The notes under the pieces were generated by a model. That model made no database searches. It was not told the origin of the DNA and saw only the letters and a program-made list of their open reading frames with translations. A program made the translations under genes and the position numbers. 64,000 nucleotides of DNA from Hydnum rufescens UP504 (lineage: Eukaryota; Basidiomycota; Agaricomycetes; Cantharellales; Hydnaceae), in NCBI GenBank assembly GCA_014904985.1, contig MU129058.1, positions 66,604 through 130,603 on the forward strand, read 5' to 3'. Shown one piece after another: positions 22,904-34,339 of the stretch (position 1 is the stretch's first letter; each line of letters opens with the position of its first letter).

Positions 22904-23338
22904 GTGTGCGCCGGGACGAGTGAGATCTTGAGAATGGAATCTAGGGAGCAAAGAAAAAAATCCCAAACACCTGTCCAGATTTCGCTGCGCTCGGATAGCA
23001 CGAGTGCTGTTGAATTAGATGGCATCAAAACGTTCCTTGCTAGTTGTGGATACGATCTCTTACAAACATCACGGTCGGTAAGATGCACCTTTGGGACATT
23101 TGCATATATCGGAGTCGAGCCACATGGGCCCAATAAGGAGTCGAAATCCAGCTGGCACACCCTGGAGGAGTTCCACAACGCGTCGCACTCGCCAAGTCTT
23201 CAATGTCATTATCAAAAACGTAGGACAGACAAGGGATTGATGGATTCAATTGCAGATAGTCGATTGAGCTTGTCAGCCAGTCTGAACATCGTCAGAAAGA
23301 AATACGAGCAAGGCGCGACCGAGATCGAGTACTACTAG
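22904..23338 (+). CDS. unidentified protein fragment Q, copy 1
   Basis: Open for 144 codons on the plus strand. The part from about 23040 is repeated elsewhere, with VEPHGPNKESKSSWHTLEEF and LSASLNIVRKKYEQGATEIE. The C-terminal stretch is charged and helix-like. An inverted copy lies at 26935-27389 next to the assembly gap, and a diverged direct copy at 41070-41310 keeps GLDIVRKKYEQGTTEIEY. Frame keeping between copies suggests real coding sequence. No family recognised; the upstream end and any introns are not resolved. Confidence 0.4.
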   Translation: MCAGTSEILRMESREQRKKSQTPVQISLRSDSTSAVELDGIKTFLASCGYDLLQTSRSVRCTFGTFAYIGVEPHGPNKESKSSWHTLEEFHNASHSPSLQCHYQKRRTDKGLMDSIADSRLSLSASLNIVRKKYEQGATEIEYY

Positions 23339-23389
23339 CATCAGCCATCATCACTTGATCCCCCAAGGTCAGACCTTCAAATGAGGAAG

Positions 23390-24660
23390 AAGCTCAGAGC
23401 GTTAGGGGTGGGAAGGAGTCCCGAAATCCTGTCAGGAGACCGTTCTAGAAGCAGAGAGCACGTTCGGAACGCAAGGTGGCATCGGTAGTGGTGGTCCCAA
23501 TGAGACACAGTGGTGTCAAGTGATGTCGAGACACAGTGAATTGTGTGCCCATAGCTACGATACAAAGCCCACCTTCGAGTTTGGAGACCAAGCTAGCGAG
23601 AGCAATGCCAGAAACCAAAGACAGGCTGTCACACGTCACCGGTCACGCTGAATGCCTCAGATCGACTTGAGCTCCAAACTACCGACTCAGTATGAACTGA
23701 TAGTCCGAGCTCGCTGGAGATGATGGGCGAACTACCGGCTTCGAGGTGTCCCAAGAATTTGGCGTGAATCTCGTCTAGGAGGAGGAGAAAAATCCACCCA
23801 CTGGACTCTTCAAACGTTACAACCAGGTGAGATTATATTACATGCGATATGTTCTTTCCTCCACGAGCCCGCCAGCTACATCTTTTCGTTGAACTCCGCC
23901 CTTTCAATTGTATCTGGATGATATGACCCTGGAACTCGTTTTCTTTTCTCCCAATTCAGGATGAATGGTGTCGACTGTGGGGCCAGAATATATCCTACCT
24001 CCACCATATTCTCCCCTTTCTTTCTTTTCACTCAGTCTTGAATACTTACTCAGCATCTGCAGGCACTGGAATACTAACCCTCACCGCTCTGAGCGGGCTG
24101 ATTCAGACTCTGGTGTCGAGAATCGTGAACAACTAGGCGAATCCCCTCTATGGAGTACCCATTTGAATCTCCGGCACGTCCAGGCTGTTGGGAAGTGTTT
24201 TGTGAGTGCTCACCCCTTGGATCCCGATTGACAGAGTGGGGATAAATCAAGGGGACGACCGTCAGGTATGATCTGGTACAAACCCATCATTTGTCGATCC
24301 CACACCTAGGTCACACGCGGGCGGGAGGGGGGTTCCGCTCCACATGAATTAATTTGCGCGGAGTGTGCGGAAGTTGACTAAAGAAGCCACTAAGAATATC
24401 TCCTTTCTATGGCTCGGTTTTTTTTTCACCGTCCTTGAGATTCTTGCTTCGTCCAACGTTCCGAAATCTTCGATTCCGCGGGTCGATCCCGCACACCAAT
24501 GCCCCCCCCCAGCAACGTAATTATCTAAGTGTGATGCCCATTTGATGTCCTTTCTTCCTCCAAGTCGTCAAGTACATCTGTCTGGAATTGACATCTACAG
24601 TCATAGCCGCATACATACATACACAACATGACTCCCGTGATTAAGCCAGAAGATGACGGC
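23390..24660 (+). pseudogene. degenerate downstream part of gene P and flank
   Basis: From about 23640 the sequence follows the region after the KYDTKAAFEFF exon of gene P. At 24090-24235 it keeps ADSDSGVENREQLGESPLWS in the same frame as the P exon, followed by TTTT|GTGAGTGC. From 24350 the 3' flank of P continues. 23390-23640 resembles 28380-28640 and 41400-41470 and shows nothing codable. This is a truncated third copy of the unit. Confidence 0.45.
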
Positions 24661-24905
24661 CGGTTGTAAGGAAAGGGGATTGTGGCTAGTATCCCTGTGA
24701 CTCGACTCAACCTCCAGCGGGCACGGTCCATTCCGATACGCTCATTAAAAGCTCCAGTATCAATTCTCATCCTAGTATCCATTGTACCGTTTATGACGTG
24801 GCTTCATGGTAGGACTTGTAGGACACCGTCGATGAGTAAGGAAGGCGAAATTTCACAGAATAGTCCATCCATTTTGAGATGTGGGGAGGGCTCTCCGATG
24901 ATGAT
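24661..24905. repeat. truncated intergenic block of unit C
   Basis: Equivalent to 7753-8000 and 29085-29325 (the block between genes P and K). It stops abruptly at 24905, where the kinase tail should begin, and joins the 590-bp duplicate of 21814-22408. No kinase sequence follows, so unit C has lost its kinase at this breakpoint. Confidence 0.7.
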
Positions 24906-25495
24906 TTTTCACGATCTGTGGTTGAACCGAATGCCGGTGCGCACGTGACATATGGTTGGCTTTGGCTGCTCCCATCGGGGAAAATCGTGGGCCATGAACT
25001 GGAACGCATTCCCGACACGTCCTCGATGGCTTGGGTCTTCATAAACTCGTGCCCGATAGCGCCTGCGCATCCGCCACGAGCCGTCAATCCCTAAGTGCAA
25101 TCATGGGAGCGTCAAGTTGATGCGAATGCGCCCGTCCTGCGTGCAGAATAGGCAAAGTTGGAGAGATCCAGAGTTTCTGGCGATGAGTGGGAGGCGTGAA
25201 TGAGAACGGAATGGGGAAGGGTTAGATCTAATACACAAGGTTCTCGAGACCGTGAAGCAGCATTGAGTCTAGCTTCGTTGTACTCGTCCTTCTAGGGTAG
25301 GGCAGAATTCATAGCCGTTTAGGGGCCGTGGAGGTAGTGAGAGACAACTCTCGATCCGTTCAAAACACCCATGATAATTCTAATCCTAGAAATGTTGGGA
25401 TGATTTAGTGAACCTGGCGACACTGCGACAAATCCTGGTGAGAATGCAGTATGTGCGGATCAGGAATGCACGCACAAAAATTGAGAGGGCCCACA
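24906..25495. repeat. 590-bp duplicated segment, copy 2
   Basis: Same as 21814-22408 except for five one-base deletions. The next base begins CGACGAAAACTTTC, which belongs to the shared upstream block (compare about 20500), so both ends of this copy are sharp junctions. The pattern suggests either a very recent duplication or sequence error in a duplicated contig end. Confidence 0.9.
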
Positions 25496-26934
25496 CGACG
25501 AAAACTTTCAAGGGACTCATAAGCCCACACCCTTCCGATTTTTTCCTCGTCACAGCGAACGGCTCCCAGAATCTCAGCACATACCCGGGCTGATTCCAAA
25601 CATGATGTTCATGGACACCTCTTGCTGTGTGCCATATCGCTGCAAGTTTGGACACATCTTCAGGCCCTGGGCGTCGAGGTGGTCTCACAGCCATCACCTC
25701 AAGTCTTCCCATACCATTCTCACCAAGCACAACGATGGTGAACGTCGTTCCTTCTTTCAATCTCCCTGAGTAGGGAGGTGAGTCATCCCTCCACCCAGAA
25801 GACGACCGAGGAAGAGTGAGTTATGCAGCCCTTGCTGCTCCGAGCTCTGATGTTCGCCCCAGATGTCTTCGCCACCTATTTAGTCATGAGCAACTGAGGG
25901 AAGAGAGTTGAGTAGAAAATACACCATGTGAGATCCAAAAGCTGAACGACGCTCTTGTACTCAATGATAGCGAAGCACATAGGCGCGTGAAAGGGGACAA
26001 TCATTGTCCTGCAGCGAATCTGGAGTATGGAGCTGACACAACGGCCAAGACATGTACGTTTGTCTACATTACTGCATCAACAGAGTAAATGAGAGGCTCG
26101 CAGATACTCAGCCTCCCCCGACTTGCCTCCGTGAATTTATTTCACCGTCTTGACATCGTCCGCACACCCTGTGTACTCGATCATACACTTCAGAGGGTTG
26201 CGGCACAGACTTTGAAGGCATCGACGAGCTCCATATCCCATGTCTCCTTTGCAGTATTGTCCATAGTTCTTCCATGCCCTGGATGGGAAGATGTGACTTG
26301 TGACGAATTGCATCTGTGACATCAAACACCGGTTGTCAGCACCCCCTTCGTGGCGTGATTACTCCGCCATGAAGGATAGCCCTCGAATCGTAGCAAAGGG
26401 GCATATTTCTCGCTCTATATCGGCTTTCTACATCTCCATTAATCTGTTCTCATTGGCGACCCGCTGTTGGAATCTGCTGCCACCCGCTGACATTTGTTCC
26501 CCTCCACACCCACATCTGAGGCTTGTCCTTGCAGCGTCGTAAAGAAAACGAATCGGGCGCAAATGAAACTTCATTGTGGCCTCGGAAGAATCCCCAGGCA
26601 CAGTTACGGTACAATAACGGTATATGCTGGATATATGGAGATAAGCTTGTCAACTTGGACTCTTATTTGTTGGCGTCGTGTTCGCAACTGTCCTGCAGCA
26701 CCAACATAATCCTGTGCTGAAACCGGAAACAAGTCTTCCAAGTCAAACCCCCTCGTCTCCCGTTTTTTCTTTTTAATCCAACAGGCGGAGACATGGAGCT
26801 AAGAATTTTCAGAATCTCTGAATCTCTATGGCTGAACCAGAATGCCGGTGCGCACGTAACATATGGCTGGCCTTGGCTGCTCCCATCGGAGAAAATTGTG
26901 GGCCACGAACTGGAACACATTCCCGACATGATTT
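25496..26934 (-). pseudogene. second copy of upstream block and P'
   Basis: 25496-25900 repeats the frames SPLKVFV and FTIVVLGENGMGRLEVMAV (minus). 26110-26760 repeats P' with DNIAKETWDIELVDAFKVC, GFFRGHNEVSFAPDSFSL and a GLTWKTCFRFQHR start. In-frame breaks differ from copy 1. At 26930-26935 the sequence jumps into an inverted copy of fragment Q. No intact gene. Confidence 0.4.
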
Positions 26935-27389
26935 GAAGGTCTGACCTCGGGGGATCAAGTGATGGCTAATGCTAGTGAAGCACCAACACTAGTACCGATC
27001 TCGGTCGCGCATTGCTCGTATTTCTTCTGACGATGTTCAGACTGCCTGACAAGCTCAATCGACTATCTGCAATTGAATCCATCAATCCCTCGTCCTGTCC
27101 TACATTTTTGAAAGCGACATTGAAAACTTGGCGAGTGCGACATGTTGTGGAACTCCTCCAGGGTGCGCCAGCTGGATTTTGACTCCTTATTGGGCCGATG
27201 TGGCTCGACTCCGATATATGTGAATGTCCAAAAGGTGCGTCTTACCAACCGTGATGCTTGTGGGAGACCGCATCCCCAACTGGCAAGGAACGTTTTGATG
27301 CCATCTAATTCAACAGCACTCGTGCTATCTGGGCGCGGCGAAATCTGGACAGGTGTTGGGGATTTTTTTCTTCACTCCCCAAAATTCCA
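26935..27389 (-). repeat. inverted copy of fragment Q, cut by the gap
   Basis: Reverse complement of about 22950-23400 with moderate divergence. The minus strand reads YIGVEPHRPNKESKSSWRTL and ends in TTTCTTCACTCCCCAAAATT just before the run of Ns. With 22904-23400 it forms an inverted pair about 3.5 kb apart. Confidence 0.75.
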
Positions 27390-28114
27390 NNNNNNNNNNN
27401 NNNNNNNNNNNNNNNNNNNNNNNNNNNNNNNNNNNNNNNNNNNNNNNNNNNNNNNNNNNNNNNNNNNNNNNNNNNNNNNNNNNNNNNNNNNNNNNNNNNN
27501 NNNNNNNNNNNNNNNNNNNNNNNNNNNNNNNNNNNNNNNNNNNNNNNNNNNNNNNNNNNNNNNNNNNNNNNNNNNNNNNNNNNNNNNNNNNNNNNNNNNN
27601 NNNNNNNNNNNNNNNNNNNNNNNNNNNNNNNNNNNNNNNNNNNNNNNNNNNNNNNNNNNNNNNNNNNNNNNNNNNNNNNNNNNNNNNNNNNNNNNNNNNN
27701 NNNNNNNNNNNNNNNNNNNNNNNNNNNNNNNNNNNNNNNNNNNNNNNNNNNNNNNNNNNNNNNNNNNNNNNNNNNNNNNNNNNNNNNNNNNNNNNNNNNN
27801 NNNNNNNNNNNNNNNNNNNNNNNNNNNNNNNNNNNNNNNNNNNNNNNNNNNNNNNNNNNNNNNNNNNNNNNNNNNNNNNNNNNNNNNNNNNNNNNNNNNN
27901 NNNNNNNNNNNNNNNNNNNNNNNNNNNNNNNNNNNNNNNNNNNNNNNNNNNNNNNNNNNNNNNNNNNNNNNNNNNNNNNNNNNNNNNNNNNNNNNNNNNN
28001 NNNNNNNNNNNNNNNNNNNNNNNNNNNNNNNNNNNNNNNNNNNNNNNNNNNNNNNNNNNNNNNNNNNNNNNNNNNNNNNNNNNNNNNNNNNNNNNNNNNN
28101 NNNNNNNNNNNNNN
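27390..28114. other. assembly gap (725 N)
   Basis: Unknown sequence. Both flanks are inverted copies of sequence found at 21.9-23.4 kb, so the gap most likely interrupts a repeat and its size or order may be wrong. Confidence 0.95.
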
Positions 28115-28380
28115 GTCAATGCTGCTTCACCTTCTTGAGAACCTTGTGCATTGAATCTAACCCTTCTCCGATTCCGTTCTCACTCACGCCTCCCACCCAA
28201 TCGCCAGAAACCCCGGATCCTCTTAATTTTCCCGTTCTGCGCGCAGGACGGGGCGCATTCGCGTAAACTTGCAGCTCCCGTGATTGCACTGAGGGATTTG
28301 ACAGCGTGGCGGATGCCCGCGAGATGCCCAAGGCGCTATTGGCACGGATTTATGAAGATCCAAGCCATCGAGGATAGTCA
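28115..28380 (-). repeat. inverted copy of the 22-kb segment
   Basis: Reverse complement, diverged, of about 21930-22190. It carries the reverse complement of GCGGATGCCCGCGAGATGCC-type sequence, related to the 40800-41040 copy. Ends at 28380, where sequence like 23380 onward begins. Confidence 0.7.
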
Positions 28381-29390
28381 GGAAGAAGCTCGGAGCATTA
28401 GGGGTGGGAAGCAGTCCCGAAATTCTGTCAGGAGACGGTTCTAGAAGCGGAGAGCACGTTCGGAACGCAAGGTGGGATCGCTAGTGGTGGTCTCAGTGAG
28501 GCGCAGCAGTGCCGAGTGGTGTCGAGCACAGTGAATTGTTTGGGCGTAGCTAGGATACAAAGCCTGCCTTCGAGTTGTTTGGAGACTAAGCTAGCGAGAG
28601 CAATGCCATCAACTCAAGACAGGCTGTCACACGTCACCGGTCACGCTGAACGGACCTAGTCCACACGCGGGGGGAGAACAGTAGGTGCATCCCATCCGCG
28701 TTTCTTTGATGCCCTTTGCACTTTTCTCTATCCTCGCAGTCCCAAGGGTTCCGCACCACATAAATTAATCTGCGCGGAGTGTGCGGAAGTTGACTAAAGA
28801 AGCCACTAAGAATGTCTACTTTCTATGGCTCGTTTTTTTTTCACCGTCCTTGAGATTCCTACTTCGTCCAACGTTCCGAAATCTTCGATTCTGCGGGTTG
28901 ATTTCGCACATCAATGTCCTCCCCCCAGCAATGTATATTATCCAAGGATAATGCCAGTTGGATATCCTTTCTTCCTCCAAGTCGTCAAGTACATCTGTCT
29001 GGAATTGAGACCCACAGTCGTAGCCGCATACATACATACACAACATGACACCCATGATTAAGCCAGAAGATGACGGCCGGTTGTAAGGAAAGGGGATTGT
29101 GGCTAGTATCCCTGTGACTCGACTCGACCTCCAGCGGGCACGGTCCATTCTGATACGCTCATTAAAAGCTCCAGTATCAATTCTCATCCTAGTATCCATT
29201 GTACCGTTTATGACGTGGCTTCATGGTAGGACTTGTAGGACACCGTCGATGAGTAAGGGAGGCGAAATTTCACAGAATAGTCCATCCATTTTGAGATGTG
29301 GGGAGGGCTCTCCGATGATGATCGATCCCTCCCCTGAGAGATTGGAACCGTCTTCCGAATCTACTAATACCCTATCAGCTTTTCCTTGTG
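28381..29390. repeat. unit D flank: degenerate P 3' end and intergenic block
   Basis: 28381-28660 follows 23385-23660. 28660-28800 follows the last exon of P but lacks the ADSDSGVE exon. 29080-29390 is the block between P and K, with the plus frame starting MASIPVTRLDLQ and a minus frame reading CEISPPLLIDGVLQVLP. No complete gene. Confidence 0.5.
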
Positions 29391-31744
29391 TTAGAGAATA
29401 AGGGAATAAGGCGCAACCCACCCTCGACGTTCTGGTTCTCCATCAATTCCCAGCTGATAACGCTGATAAATCGGGACTTGGTGGAATGAAGTCGAAGACT
29501 TCACCACAATGCTCAGTCCATTGACGTCGACCCAGATCAGCATGGCCTGTTCAACCCCAGGGAGGCACATAAATCGAACACGCTTCCCCTGTAAACCAAT
29601 ATTTTGGGTGCACAATCCAGTAGAGTACTATCCAGGGAGTGCACATACAATTCCTCGATGGACGCCCAAGTTCTTTCGATAGGTACGGTACAGGCAGCGC
29701 TGTATAGTGTCGATGATTAAGTCCACTGATGGCCGACTCGATGGGTCATGAGACCAGTAGCGTTTTAAGACTTGCAAAACCGAAGGGAACGTGACCTCCT
29801 CATCCGATGGTTCAAAGGGAGGCCGATGGGGATCTAATATAGCACGGATAAGGGGTGCTTCTTCGGATAGCAGGTGATAGGGCCCCAGGTCAAACAAGAT
29901 CTGCATTGAATACCGACTAAAAGTGAGACACAAAGCGCAGGGTACGGCGAGAATGTATCCCACCTGAATGCAAGTGCATGCATAAGCATATATGTCTGTC
30001 TGCACGGTTCTAGTGCGTTCGTCAAGAAGTTCGGGAGCCAGAAATCGCAATGTCCCGCCGAAATTCGATGACGTATAGCCTGTAGGTCCCCCATCAAGAA
30101 TTATGGACAGTCCAAAATCACAAATACTTGCTCTTCCTTCTCCATCGACCAGCACATTCGGCTGAGCATATCAATTCATCAGTAAAGCACCAGCACTCCG
30201 TGTATTCAAGCATACCCCTTTAAGATCGCCGTGTATGATTTGAGGTTTGTGCTCATGCAAGTATTGTAATCCTAGTGCAACATCGGCACACTGTAAAGAT
30301 CAAGCTCAGTTCGGGATGCGCCCCAAATTCGGGTGAGAGCCTATCGATGTAAACGCACGATAATCGCTCTATTGACGCTTGGATTCTTTGCTAGAAAGCT
30401 CAAGACATCACCGTGAAGGTAGGAGATTGAAACGAGACCAGGCCCTTCCGGTTCTTCAGTATGACCTAGCAATCTTACCACGTTCTCGTGACGCAATTGG
30501 GCCCATACTCGCATTTCTACATGCAGATGCTACACCTATTGTGAACGGCAAATCCATGGTGCAACTATCGGATAAAATTACCTTCCGGAGTTTCCGTTTG
30601 ACTGTGGACTTATCTGTATATGGGACATGAAGGATCTTGAGAGCGACCTAGGGAATCGGTTGTTAGCAGATGCACCCTCCCGGAGCTATGAATTGAAAAG
30701 AACACCTGAAGAGTTTGGTGAGGGTCGTCGGAGGTGGCAAAGATCAAGCTGCCTCCCCAGACTGAGGAGTACCCTCCTCTGGCCATCGGTGTTGAGCCTA
30801 AACGAACAATACGGCCAGTTAAGTCGGGGGTTTCGGGGGGACTGGGTTGGGGATTGGCAAATGGCGGACTCGTTTGTGGGCCTTGTCCCAAAGGTTCCGC
30901 TGAAGGGGCTGTAATCGCAACACGTTGCAGGATGGATGTGGCTTCGTCAATTCCAGTGGAAGTCGGAGTGGGAGTCAAGGATGGATTGGCAGGTTGCATA
31001 GGTCGCCTTTCATCGGGTTGGCCAGATAAGGCGTTCCTGGTTGGGGATATTGAACGACGATGCGGATTATACGGTGTCATGGATTCGACAGGCTTTGAGG
31101 CGAGTTCATTGGAGCGGTTGATTTCGCGACCTCGAGGCGGTCCACCACCATTCTTGCCAGCGTCGCCGGTCGCAGCAGCAGGTGCTGCACGATTCGCATT
31201 GGGCGACTGCATTGGGCGAAGTCGCGGGAGATCTTTCTCAGGTAAGGTTGGTGCTGAGCCAATATGTGCTATCTTCCCTTTCGTGCTTGCTAGGGGTAAA
31301 TCGGATGCTTGAGACGGAGAAGCGGGCTCGTTTTTCCATCTCTCCCGGTCCCTGAGTGAGGTGTTTTTCGCGTTAGGAAACCGGATAGCAAATTGGCGCT
31401 CAACGGATTCTACAAGGGTTGCGTGTCTTCGCGAAAAGAGATCGTTGTTCTTGAGCCAGCCTGGTGAGGACGATTTACCCCAAGATCCCCCAAAGCCTTG
31501 ATGAAGCATTCCGAGGTTGATAACAGCCCACCACCGATGGTAGCGATAGCCATCTGGGCGAGGTACATTAACATTATTGAGAAGGTCTAGGACGTGACGG
31601 AAATTCAGGGTAGCAAATCGGGTGGCCATGGTGTAATTGCCGCGTGGTTCCCCGTGGCCGAGCTTAGAGCGATCGGCGGAGAATTCAATAGTACCCGGGA
31701 TGCCATAGGACCACCTCTCCGCCCGCAACCAGACAATTGGCACC

Positions 31745-33115
31745 GAGTACATAGTCGATGCATCCCACTCGGCTCGTGTGCCGAGACCAACCGGGGATTA
31801 CCGACAACCATGCTACATCCCACTCGGGTGCAACCTGTAGCAGTGTAGCTAGAATGCTTCCGCCTTGGCGGGGAGGGGTTGATCGGGATTACCGATACCC
31901 TAATTAGGTTCTGGTTGCGAGTGATGCGCTGTTACTGAAAAAATGCATTCAGGCTTGGAGCCTGTAATCTACTGTTTTCAAGTTGATGGTTGTGGCGCAA
32001 ACTGCCGATCAAAACCACTGAAAAAGTAATTTCGAGTTTTCTCTGCAACCACACTAGATATGAATGAGGGATTTGCTTTTCTGAGCTCGCTTGGAGAATC
32101 CCCAGCACGATGTTTTTGTTTTTTTGTCATAGCTTCAAATTTGAGAGTCGAGGTCATTAGGTAGTAATTTATGTTTTCCAGAAGAACGGCTGGACCAAAT
32201 TATCCGAAAAGATTATTTGCATGAAAGGAATAAAAACCCGCAGGATTTTGTTTGTTTGCTAAGCAAAATGGGCAGTTTTTGGTTTCCACCTGTTGAAGGT
32301 TTGCGCGCCTACATCAACATTTCACTGCAGCTCTTACAGAGACCGTTACATGGCTTTTTTTTCACTTATACCTCTCTCCACAACCATTTTGACATCCCCG
32401 GAGTATATTCCGTGTGCTTACAGAGTACCATTTGCTGTTCTTTTGGGTACTCTATGAGCTGATCCCATACTCACCAGTCCCCCCGGGAGCAAATAGACAA
32501 CTGGCAAGTGCCCAAAAAAAAGTGCGAATGGTGCTCTGTAAACACACGGAATACACTCCGGGGATGTCCAAATAGCTGTAAAAAGGTTATAAAGTGGAAA
32601 AATGGTGTGTAGCAGTCTCTGTAGGAGCTGTGGTGAAATGTTCATATAGGTGCGCAAACCTTCAACAGGTGGAAACCAAGAACTGCCCATTTTGTTTAGG
32701 GAACCCGGGATGTTCTGCGTATTTTCACTCTCTTCATGCAAATAAGTTTTTTGAATGATTTGGTCCAGCCATTCTGCTGGAAAACATGAATTACTACTAA
32801 TTACCTAGACTCTCAAATTTGAAGCTATGACAAAAGGAGAAAACAAGGTGGTGGGGATTCTCCAGGCGAGCTCAGAGCAGCAAACTCCTCAGTCATATCT
32901 AATGTGGTTGCAGAGAAAACTCGAAATTACTTTTTCGGTAGTGTCACAGCTTTAATTGCCGATCCCTGGTATCAAAAGTTAAAGCTGTAATTACAAATCA
33001 AGTTGATTAGCCGTAACCAGCTGGAACTTAAATGGCAACCAATTGCAAGTACTGATCGGTAACCACCCGGGTAACCTTCCGGGGACGCCGAGTGGGATGC
33101 ATCGACCATCCTCTC
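31745..33115. mobile_element. MULE-like foldback element (1371 bp)
   Basis: Flanked by a 9-bp target duplication with one mismatch, ATTGGCACC (31736-31744) and ATTGGGACC (33116-33124). Unit A reads AATTGGCACCCTCTGG at the empty site. The terminal inverted repeat is about 29 nt with four mismatches; the inner part GTCGATGCATCCCACTCGGC is perfect. A 9-bp duplication is the hallmark of Mutator-like elements. No transposase frame. Most of the interior is a second, much longer inverted repeat. Confidence 0.85.
32014..32943. repeat. long inverted repeat with protein-like arms
   Basis: Arms of about 435 nt (32014-32452 and 32508-32943) pair over most of their length around a 55-nt centre. Each arm read inward contains a frame with MGSxWFPPVEGLR, where x is F or S, followed by INIS or MNIS and QLLQR. 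The plus arm frame is 32217-32462 and the minus arm frame is 32741-32418. Transcription through this region would give a long hairpin RNA. Confidence 0.85.
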
Positions 33116-33504
33116 ATTGGGACCCTCTGGTTCTGGATGTGGACACTCATAAGCAGATAATCGAACTGGAAGTTTATTCAGCCGCCTGTAAATGCAAGGA
33201 CATGATAAACTATGCCAACCACGCCCAGATAACACGCGACGTCTCGGACATCCCCTGATATAAATGCATGCAGCCTACCAAAAGTCTCCATTAATATACC
33301 GTTGCACGTATTCAACAGGATGACTTACCCAGAGTTAGGAGAGGTGACCTCCCTATAGAAGTCAGGAAGCTTCCACTCGACTGGAGGGATCATTTCAGCG
33401 ATAGCAGCAAAAGAGCCAGAGGAATCAGCACCGGATTCAGTGGGAGAGAAGACTGCTGTCCTTGGAGGTCCGTTTGCCCGGCCAGACGGTGGTACATCGC
33501 CCAT

Positions 33505-34330
33505 CAGGAATCAGAAACGCAAGGCTAGAGTCATAGCCACGTGGCCGGATCGGATGATCTCCATTCAATCCCCATTGGTTTCGCTTCACCGTCAGCGCTT
33601 GCATGATCCATATGCTTTCCTGAACATGGCTGAGCAGCTCAAACCTCCCCGCCTCTTCGACGAAAACCTTCAAGGGATTCATAAGCCTACATGCTTGCAA
33701 TCTTGCCGTCTCGGTCACGGTGAACGGCTCCCAGAATCTAAGCTAAGTACATATACCCGGGCCGATCCTAAACATGATGTACGTGCACACCTCTTGCTGT
33801 GTGCCATATCGCTGCAAGTCTGGTCACATCTTCATGCCCAGTCGAACCGCCATCACCTCAAGTCTTCCCATACCATTCTCACCAAGCATAACGACGGTGA
33901 ACACAGCAGCTTTTTTCACTATCCCTGAGTAGGGATCCGAATCTTCCGTCCACTCACCAGGCGACCAAGGAAAGAATGAGTTATACAGGCCCCTTGCGGC
34001 TTGCGGCTCTGAGGTCTGATGTTGGTGGTAGGTGTATTGTGAAGTCCAAAGGACGCCCTTGTAGAACAGTACGGGAGGGAGCTAAGGCGCGTAGAATGGG
34101 ACGGGCGTGCATCCTACAGTTTCCTGGACTCCCGTAAGGACGAGGTGAATCTGGAGTATGGAAGTGACACAACGGCCAAAACACGCACATATTACGTACG
34201 TTTACCTAGATTACTACATCGACGGAGTATATGAGAGGCTTGTGGGCGGACACTAAGCGTCGCCCGGCGCACCTCGTAAATCTATTTCGCCATCTTCATA
34301 TGGTCCGCACGACCTGTATTAAGGAAAATA
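33505..34330 (-). other. shared upstream block beside unit D
   Basis: Contains diverged minus frames PLKVFVEEAGRFELLSHV and VVMLGENGMGRLEVMAV, as at 20410-20990 and 39200-39700. From 34000 the sequence follows 5100-5520 of unit A. No complete gene can be built. Confidence 0.35.
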
Positions 34331-34339
34331 ACGGCCTGC

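Larger units (their letters stand above)
29391..33504 (-). pseudogene. kinase gene K, copy D (split by a MULE-like element)
   Basis: Exon 1 starts MGDVPPSGRANGPP at 33504 and carries FAAIAEMIPPVEWKLPDFYR. Exon 3 is interrupted right at VPIVWLRAERW by a 1371-bp element (31745-33115). Downstream the frame is long and open (30610-31752): GMLHQGFGGSWGKSS, a linker with SPTRNALSGQPDERRPM, then ARGGYSSVWGGSL. After introns come VALKILH, MRVWAQLRHENVVRLLGH, HGDLKG, NVLVDGEGRASICDFGLS, FLAPELLDERTRTVQTD and CWSHDPSSRPSVDLI-type C-lobe text. The tail ends at 29391. The kinase domain has its Gly loop, VALK lysine, HGD and DFG with no in-frame stop seen, so a shortened transcript starting inside the open frame could still encode a kinase. 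The neighbouring P gene is largely lost in this unit. Confidence 0.8.

Noticed and set aside
27142..28266. Long frames of 261-374 codons over the gap
   Set aside because: They are made almost wholly of unknown bases (N).
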